The notes below the pieces were generated by a model. That model saw only the letters and a list, made by a program, of their open reading frames with translations. It ran no database searches and was not told the DNA's origin. From contig OU342639.1 in the NCBI GenBank assembly GCA_910589415.1, forward strand, positions 10,672,268 to 10,736,267: a stretch of 64,000 bases of DNA. The letters are read 5' to 3'. Each line of letters opens with the position of its first letter. Position 1 is the stretch's first letter. The translations under genes were made by a program, and so were the position numbers. The DNA comes from Malachius bipustulatus (taxonomy: Eukaryota; Arthropoda; Insecta; Coleoptera; Melyridae). Shown piece after piece: positions 56,709 to 64,000 of the stretch.

Positions 56709-57303
56709 AAAAACAATCAACTCTAAAATTACACTTTGATAATTTTATTCTCTCTTCTCACTGTTCTCGATATCTGGAAAGATATGGAAAGTGAAACTTA
56801 CTTACAGAATCTAAAATAATGATGAATTTTATTACAGTGCGAATTCCGAAGCCTGTTTACATTAATTTCTTTAAAATGTTTACACTCATTACAAAAATTC
56901 AAAAAGTCTTAGCTCTTTTAAATGAAAACTACTTACAATAAAACATTTGGCAACAGTGCCATGTGGTAATGAATCACAATTCTTGGGAGAGGAATTGAGA
57001 GTAATGAAGAGTGGGCCGAATAATATTGAGAGTCACTAAATGTGGTATAGATAGATAGATAGAAGCTGACATAGAACAATCTTCACTTGCATGCACTGTC
57101 AAATATACATCCCTCGCTTGCGCCAGGGAGATCAATAATAAAAATAAACTAGAGAATCTCTAATGAACTACAAAAGGGTTACATAATAATTATATGTTCT
57201 CAGATTCGCTATAATGACTTCCCGATTAGTTATACGCAGAAGTAATAATAAGTAAATAATCTTCGTTTCCTGGAAAGATCGGTGAAAAGGTTCAAAAGTT
57301 TTC

Positions 57304-57358
57304 ACATTTATTGCCGGGGGAATACGATTAACTATACGCATTCACCCGGACTAAATGT
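57304..57358. repeat. Array hairpin 32
   Basis: The inner arms are TTGCCGGGGGAATACG and CGCATTCACCCGGA. CCGGG/CCCGG and GAAT/ATTC pair. The loop is ATTAACTATA. Confidence 0.85.
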
Positions 57359-58957
57359 GAAAACAATCAACTTGTTGCTTTCATTCTGTTTTCTCACGTC
57401 CCATGAGATCTGAAAAGTGTAATTATAAATTTAATCGTGCCAACCGAGCCAACACAAATCATAAATGTAATGTGAATTTCTGAGACTGTTTACAATAATT
57501 TCTTAAAAGATAGTTGCACTTAAGGCTAAGAATAAAAAATCAGAACGTAGGTACCTATGAGCTTCTCTCGTTCGTCCATCTTCTTTTAACTTTCTTCTCA
57601 AAGTAAGCAGATTTCTAAACAAATATATCAAATGCTGCTCTGCCATACGTTTATAAATCACGTTTTGCAGAACTCACTTGCTGTATCTAATGAAACAAAC
57701 TCCTTTAAACTTTGTTTCTCTTCATATGTAGTAATCCTTCATGATTTCGATGTTTCCTGTGAATGCGGTTATAAAATAATCGGAAAAAATTTATCTTTCA
57801 GTAGACAAGGTTAAGGTTGACAAAAAAAATGCAGAAAAACAAAAAAGTGAAGAGACATATGTGATTTAGAGGATTTAGATTTTACGGCCCATACTTCTAG
57901 AGTCTTTCACAAATATCTAGTTCGACATATAAATTTCTTTGACGACTATGAACATTGCTGTTGATAAAACAATTTTTTCACTTAAAACAAGCATTATTAT
58001 TATAAAAAATCGGTGGAAAAACTCTTCTCATTTTGTCCGTTTTCGTTCTATTGTCTTCCTCCGAAAATGAGTTTTTCTTTACGAAACAACAATGGAAAGT
58101 GTTCCACAAAATAAAACAGACTCACACAAAAGTTAACAAGTCAAAATTTACAGTTTTTAAGATCGTTGAAGCCGCAAAATTGAAATAGGGGAAGACCCGA
58201 TTGCTTTATAGGAGAAGAGACTCTATGTTTCAGACATATCAACACGAAACATTCAAATGATTTGGAGGAATATAGAAAAGCAAAGAAACAGACGAAAAAA
58301 GAAATGAAAGAGAAAAATTGAAAGATAGGAACAGACTCTTGAGAATATAGAACAGTATCTACGACGAATACAAGAAGTTCGGAATCATAGATGAAGAAAA
58401 GGTATATATATCTAATGAAAAATTGTCGGAGGGATGATACATTGTCCCATCTTCAAGAGAGGTGACAAGGAAACTACTTAAAATTGTGGGTTACCCTGCC
58501 AGTAAAAACAAAGAAAAAACTGTTATTTGGTAGTAGGTTTGCGAGATCTGGCCATGTAAATTACGACAAGTTGGCGCGATATCGACCCATTTTCACACTG
58601 TCAAAAAATTTTTGAAATCAGTGAAATTACATCCACGTTAGAAAAGATTTTTGAAGAGGTTGGGATGAATTTATTTATCGATAAAAAATTAAAAATTAAA
58701 TTTCATCGATTCAGACTCAGAAGGTATGAATTTGGATAAAAACGAAGATAGGAAGTCTTCCAGAATATTACAGAAGAGCGCTAATTTCCACACCACCCAA
58801 GAGGTATAGCGCGTGGCGCGTTTTTTTTAACGTGGTCTCCCCTGAGAGGCCTAATCCACTGAGAAACTTTATGATATACGCTTGCCGTAAACTTAATTAC
58901 ATTATTTAGTAATCTTCGTTTCCGGACAAGATTGGACGAAAATGTTCGAAAGTTTCT

Positions 58958-59013
58958 ACATTTAACCCCGACAGATAACGATCAAGTAAACGTAATCAGC
59001 CAGGGCTAAATGT
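58958..59013. repeat. Array hairpin 33
   Basis: The inner arms are ACCCCGACAGATAACG and CGTAATCAGCCAGGGC. It is intermediate between hairpins 16 and 20. Confidence 0.7.
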
Positions 59014-59657
59014 GAAAACAATCAACTTGACGCTTTCATTCTGTTTTCTCACTCTTCTAGATATCTGGAAAGATATGGAAAGTGAAACTTACTTACAGAA
59101 TCTAAAATAACGAATTTTATTACAATGCAAATTCCGAAGCCTGTTTACATTAATTTCTTCAAAATGTTTACACTCATTACAAAAATTCAAAAAGTCTTAT
59201 CTCTTTTAAATGAAAACTACTTACAATAAAACATTTGGCAACAGTGCCATGTGGTAATGAATCACAATTCTTGGGAGAGGAATTGAGAGTAACGTAGAGT
59301 GGGCCGGATAATATTGAGAGTCACCCAATGTGGTATAGATAGACAGATAGAAGATGACATAGAACAATCTTCACTTGCATGCACTTCTACATTTTAATTT
59401 TAGATTCTTCCATAACGAGGAAACTATATAACTAATCCATGGAGAAACTCAAAAATATCCGTTCCTCGCTTGCACCAGGGAAATCAATATTGAACATAAA
59501 CTAAAGAATCTCTTACATTAATCTCCCTCTTTTCTGAAAAGTGATGAAAAGAGTTACATAATCAGATTCACTAGTGACTTCACGATTAGTTATAATTAAT
59601 ACTAAAGTAATAATAATCGTTTCCTGTCAAGATCGGTGAAAAGGTACGAAAGTTTAT

Positions 59658-59712
59658 ACATTTTGCACGGCTGTGCACGATCAAGTGTACGTCCACAGCA
59701 AGAGCAAAATGT
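59658..59712. repeat. Array hairpin 34
   Basis: The outer stem ACATTTTGC/GCAAAATGT is perfect, repairing the A-A mismatch of hairpins 4 and 17. The inner arms GGCTGTGCACG and CGTCCACAGCA keep CTGTG/CACAG. Confidence 0.85.
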
Positions 59713-61332
59713 GAAAACAATCAAACTAATGCTTTTCTTCTCGCACAGTTATCGATATCTGGAAGAGAATGACTGTAAGAAAAGTAAAACTTACAGAATC
59801 TAAAATATTTGAAATGCGAATGGCGAAGCCTGTTCACATTAATTTCCTTAAAATGTTTTCAGTCACTACAAAAAGTCGAAAATCAGAGAAATCTATTTTA
59901 AAAGAAAACTTGGCAACAGATGAAACATTTGGCAACAGTGTCATGTGATAATGAGTCATAATTACAAAGACAGGAATTGAGAGTAACTAAGATTTTGAGA
60001 GTCACCCAATGAGGGAACTACTAAGAAGATGTGTTACAAGATGAGATTACACAATTGTCATTCGAACTTCTACATTTTAGATTTCTCCATAGCGTGGTAT
60101 GATTTCCCCCGACAGAACCAATCAGGGAATTTCTCGAAAGATATACCAGTACTCGCATTGTCGGAGGGATGATACATTGTCCATCTTCAAGAGAAATGAC
60201 AAGGATACTACTCACTTAAAATTGTGGGCTACACTGCTAGTATCGAGAAATAGTGGCTAAAAAAAAACAGTTCAAAATGAGAAGGAAAAAAAACTGTTAT
60301 TTGGTAGGAGGTTTTCGAGATCTGGCCATGAAAAATTACGACAACTTGATGCGATGCCAACGCATTGTCACACTATCAACACGTTTTGAAAATCAGTGAA
60401 ATTCCTTCCACGCTAGAAAATATTTTTTGAAGAGGTGGGATGAATCATTAATCGATAAAAAATTGAAAAAAATGAATTTAATCGATTCAGACTCAGAAGG
60501 TACGAATTTGGATAAAAAAGAAAGAAGGAAATCTTCTAGAAAATTACAGAAGTGCGCTAATTTCCACACCACCCAAGAGGTATAGCGCGTGGCGCGTTTT
60601 TTTTAACGTGGTCTCCCCTGAGAGGCCTAAATCCACGATGAAGTTCAAAGGTAACCTATATACCACCTGAATACGTAAAGGATAAATTTACTTACATATG
60701 ATTCTTTTCCTCTCAAAAATGATGAAAAGGGTTACATTTGTTCGCAGATCCACTAATGACTTCACGATTAGTTAAACGGTGAAATCAAAAGCGGATCTGA
60801 AAACAATGTCTCCCTCGCCTCTGGATAGGTACTTGCTGATAAGTTTCTTCTTGTCTGTTACAGTCTCGAGATCTGAAAACTAGGAGGCTTTAAATGTACT
60901 TACCGAATCAACGCAAATAATAATTCGAATTGTGAAATTTTACAGTAATTTCTAAAAAAATACAATCACTTCAGACTAAGAATAAAAAAAATGAGAGGGT
61001 ATAAACTTCTATTTTCCGTTCATCTTCTTTTTCCTTTATTTTTAGAACTAAGTTTCTTACCAACAAAAAAAAGTGCTTACGATTACAAATCATGTTTCAC
61101 CGAGCCTCACTTGTTGTAGGTATCTAAATCCAGAAAAACAATACTAGAATAAGATGGGAAGAGACATTATGCCTGTTTTGTTTGTCGTAGTCTCCCTCGA
61201 CAGCACCAAACCTAAATGAAGATTAAATTCAGGAAAAACTCGAATGATATGCGCGCATGCAGTAAAATAAATTCTCTTGCTCAGTAATCTTCGTTTTCTG
61301 ACAAGATTTGACGAAAATGTTCGAACGTTTTC

Positions 61333-61387
61333 ACATTTAGCGCCGGATTATTACGATTAAATATACGCACTAACTCGGACTAAATGT
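61333..61387. repeat. Array hairpin 35
   Basis: The inner arms CGCCGGATTATTACG and CGCACTAACTCGGA are the same as hairpin 18. Confidence 0.7.
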
Positions 61388-61999
61388 GAAAACAATCAAC
61401 TCTTACACTTTGATCATTTTATTCTCTCTTCTCAGTTTCTCACTGTTCCGATATCTGGAAAGAAATGGAAAGTGAAACTTACTTACAGAATCTAAAATAA
61501 TGAATTTTATTACAGTGCAAATTCCGAAGCCTGTTTACTGTTTACATTAATTTCTTTAAAATGTTTACACTCATTACAAAATTTCAAAAATCTTAGCTCT
61601 TTTAAATGAAAACTACTTACAATAAAACATTTGGCAACAGTGCAATGTGGTAATGAATCACAATTCTTGGGAGAGGAATTGAGAGTAATGAAGAGTGGGC
61701 CGAATAATATTGAGAGTCACCCAATGTGGTATATGGATAGATAGATAGATAGAAGCTGACATAGAACAATCTTCACTTGCATGCACCGTCAAATATATAC
61801 ATCCCTCGCTTGCGCCAGGGAGATCAATAATAAAAATAAACTAGAGAATCTCTAATGAACTACAAAAGGGTTACATACAATTATGTTCTCAGATTCGCTA
61901 CAATGACTTCCCGATTAGTTATACGCACTACGCAGAAGTAATAATAAGTAAATAATCTTCGTTTCCTGGAATGATCGGTGAAAAGGTTCAAAAGTTTTC

Positions 62000-62056
62000 A
62001 CATTTAGTGCCGGTTGAATACGATTAAATATATACGCATTCACCCGGACTAAATGT
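62000..62056. repeat. Array hairpin 36
   Basis: The inner arms TGCCGGTTGAATACG and CGCATTCACCCGGA are the same as hairpin 19. Confidence 0.85.
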
Positions 62057-62865
62057 GAAAACAATCAACACTTGTTGCTTTCATTCTGTTTTCTCAGTGT
62101 CCACGATATCTGAAAAGTGTAATTGCGATTTTAAGTATACCCACCGAACCAACGTAAATAATTGTAATGAGAATTTCTGAGAATGTTTACAATAGTTTCT
62201 TAAAAAATAGTTGCACTTAACACTAATAAGCACTTAAGACTAAGAATAAAAAATCAGAACGTATGAGCTTCTCTCGTTCGTCCATCTTCTTTTTACTTTC
62301 TTTTCAAAGTAAGAAGATTTCTCACCAAATACAGCAACTGATGCCAGGCAATACGATTATAAATCACGTAATTGCACAGCTCAGTTGCTGTACCTAATGA
62401 AACAAACACTTTCAAAATTTCCTCTCTTCGTAGTTGTCCTTCATAGTAGCATTGATATTTCCTGCGATTCGAAAATAAATCATTCCGTAAACGCGGTGGA
62501 GGTGCAAAAATGTCCAAGAAGAGATGAAATGCAAATGAAAATTTATTCAAAATACAGCCACTTTCATTCATATCTGCAGAGAAGGATAAAAACAGTTGGA
62601 AAAACCGAGAAAAACAAAAATTATAGAGCCATGTGATTTAGAAGAACCAAATTTAGATTTTTCAAATATATGTATAGCTTTTCTAGAATATAGAAAAGGG
62701 GTAATTTCCACACAGCCCAAGAGGTATAGATGTTCCCCCCCTTTTTTTTAACGTGGTATCCCGTGACGGAGAAACTCAATAATATGCGCTTGCAGTAAAA
62801 TAAATTCTCTTGCTCAGTAATCTTCGTTTTCTGACAAGATTTGACGAAAATGTTCGAACGTTTTC

Positions 62866-62920
62866 ACATTTAGCGCCGGATTATTACGATTAAATATACG
62901 CACTAACTCGGACTAAATGT
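62866..62920. repeat. Array hairpin 37
   Basis: The inner arms CGCCGGATTATTACG and CGCACTAACTCGGA are the same as hairpin 18. Confidence 0.7.
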
Positions 62921-63524
62921 AAAAACAATCAACTCTAAAATTACACTTTGATAATTTTATTCTCTCTTCTCACTGTTCTCGATATCTGGAAAGATATGGA
63001 AAGTGAAACTTACTTACAGAATCTAAAATAATGATGAATTTTATTACAGTGCGAATTCCGAAGCCTGTTTACATTAAGTTCTTTAAAATGTTTACACTCA
63101 TTACAAAAATTCCAAAATCTTAGCTCTTTTAAATGAAAACTACATATAATAAAACATTTGGCAACAGTGCCATGTGGTAATGAATCACAATTTTTGGAGA
63201 GGAATTGAGAGTATCGAAGAGTGGGCCGAATAATATTGAGTCACCCAATGTGTGGTATATATACCTAGGTAGATAGAAGCTGACATAGAACAATCTTCAC
63301 TTGCATGCACTGTCAAATATATACAACCCTCGCTTGCGCCAGGGAGATCAATAATAAAAATAAACTAGAGAATCTCTAATGAACTACAAAAGGGTTACAT
63401 AATAATTATGTTCTCAGATTCGCTACAATGACTTCCCGATTAGTTATACGCACTACGCAGAAGTAATAATAAGTAAATAATCTTCGTTTCCTGGAAAGAT
63501 CGGTGAAAAGGTTCAAAAGTTTTC

Positions 63525-63581
63525 ACATTTAGTTCCGGTTGAATACGATTAAATATATACGCATTCACCCGGACTAAATGT
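63525..63581. repeat. Array hairpin 38
   Basis: The inner arms TTCCGGTTGAATACG and CGCATTCACCCGGA are the same as hairpin 12. Confidence 0.85.
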
Positions 63582-64000
63582 GAAAACAATCAACACTTGT
63601 TGCTTTCATTCTGTTTTCTCACTGTCCATGAGATCTGAAAAGTGTAATTATAAATTTAATCGTGCCGACCGAGCCAACACAAATAATAAATGTAATGTGA
63701 ATTTCGGAGACTGTTTACAATAATTTCTTAAAAGATAGTTGCACTTAAGACTAAGAATAAAAAATCAGAACGTAGGTACCTAAAAGCTTCTCTCGTTCGT
63801 CCATCTTCTTTAAAGTAAGCAGATTTCTCACCAAATATATCAAGTGCCGCTCTGTAATACGATTATAAATCACGTAATTACAGAACTCCACTTGCTGTAC
63901 CTAATGAAACAAACTCCTTTAAACTTTGTTTCTCTTCATATGTTGTAAATCCTTCATGGTTTCGATGTTTCCTGTGAATTCGGTTGTAAAATATTCGAAA

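Larger units (their letters stand above)
53999..64000. repeat. Complex repeat array, segment 9
   Basis: This is the longest uninterrupted stretch of array, reaching the end of the window. Hairpins lie at 54234, 55576, 56652, 57304, 58958, 59658, 61333, 62000, 62866 and 63525. GC boxes lie at 56474-56547, 58778-58851 and 60554-60627, with the variant form at 62694-62769. GATA runs occur near 55263, 57050 and 61737. Adjacent hairpins are typically 0.65-1.7 kb apart. The ORFs here (for example 62293-62571) read through the shared modules and change frame between copies. No gene is visible. Confidence 0.85.

Noticed and set aside
1578..63581. CRISPR-like array of palindromic repeats
   Set aside because: Spacing is irregular and mostly 0.6 to over 1 kb, the repeats vary, the spacers are themselves homologous, and the context is eukaryotic retrotransposons.
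817..64000. Many ORFs of 60-150 codons within the array, several repeated (for example starting MRGYKLLFSVHLLF or MQYDYKSRNCTAQL)
   Set aside because: Copies differ by frameshifts and have different C-termini, and overlapping frames exist on both strands of the same DNA. This is what duplicated non-coding modules look like. No codon-level conservation is apparent.

Overview
The window looks like an AT-rich insect nuclear genome. The evidence is several endonuclease/reverse-transcriptase (EN/RT) non-LTR retrotransposon families, many small elements ending in CAGGGTG-type sequence, a remnant resembling the N-terminal helix-turn-helix of insect mariner-like elements, and the absence of any prokaryotic signal. 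I cannot name the species. I see no intact host protein-coding gene, no rRNA and no tRNA.

The backbone, roughly 40 kb of the 64 kb, is one large array of a complex non-coding repeat family. It is not a simple satellite: units of several hundred bases to about 2 kb are built from shared modules that recur in different orders. One module is a 53-57 base imperfect hairpin (outer stem ACATTTAG/CTAAATGT, loop near ATTAAATATA) that I count 38 times, plus two decayed sites. The inner stem sequence differs between copies while complementarity is kept. At two pair positions all four Watson-Crick pairs occur among the copies. A second module, present 22 times, is a GC-rich box (GCGCTA...TAGCGC, then a T run, then AACGTGGT) preceded by another small hairpin. 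Short ORFs in the array are disrupted between copies, so I read the array as non-coding.

Layout: 1-816 right end of an hAT-like element; 817-8214 array with a dispersed repeat block at 6600-7187; 8215-9485 one arm of a long-TIR transposon; 9486-15293 array; 15294-16503 LINE 3' fragment holding a 416-bp palindrome; 16504-17760 array; 17761-27828 a dispersed block split by a 9.5-kb nest of three non-LTR elements; 27829-31345 array; 31346-32356 LINE tail and a 736-bp foldback; 32353-37591 array; 37592-42097 a 4.5-kb transposon with 1.26-kb inverted arms around a spliced-gene fragment; 42098-43751 array; 43752-44867 solo LTR split by an 885-bp foldback; 44868-50936 array; 50937-53998 decayed LINE; 53999-64000 array.

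Several insertions can be placed exactly because other array copies show the empty site. Long stretches of the array recur at different constant offsets, and one recurrence carries a transposon junction with it, so the array has been reshuffled by segmental duplication or gene conversion after transposons landed. The covarying hairpins are the best candidate for an undescribed system: a rapidly diverging hairpin-RNA or structured non-coding RNA locus. A purely DNA-level explanation remains possible.
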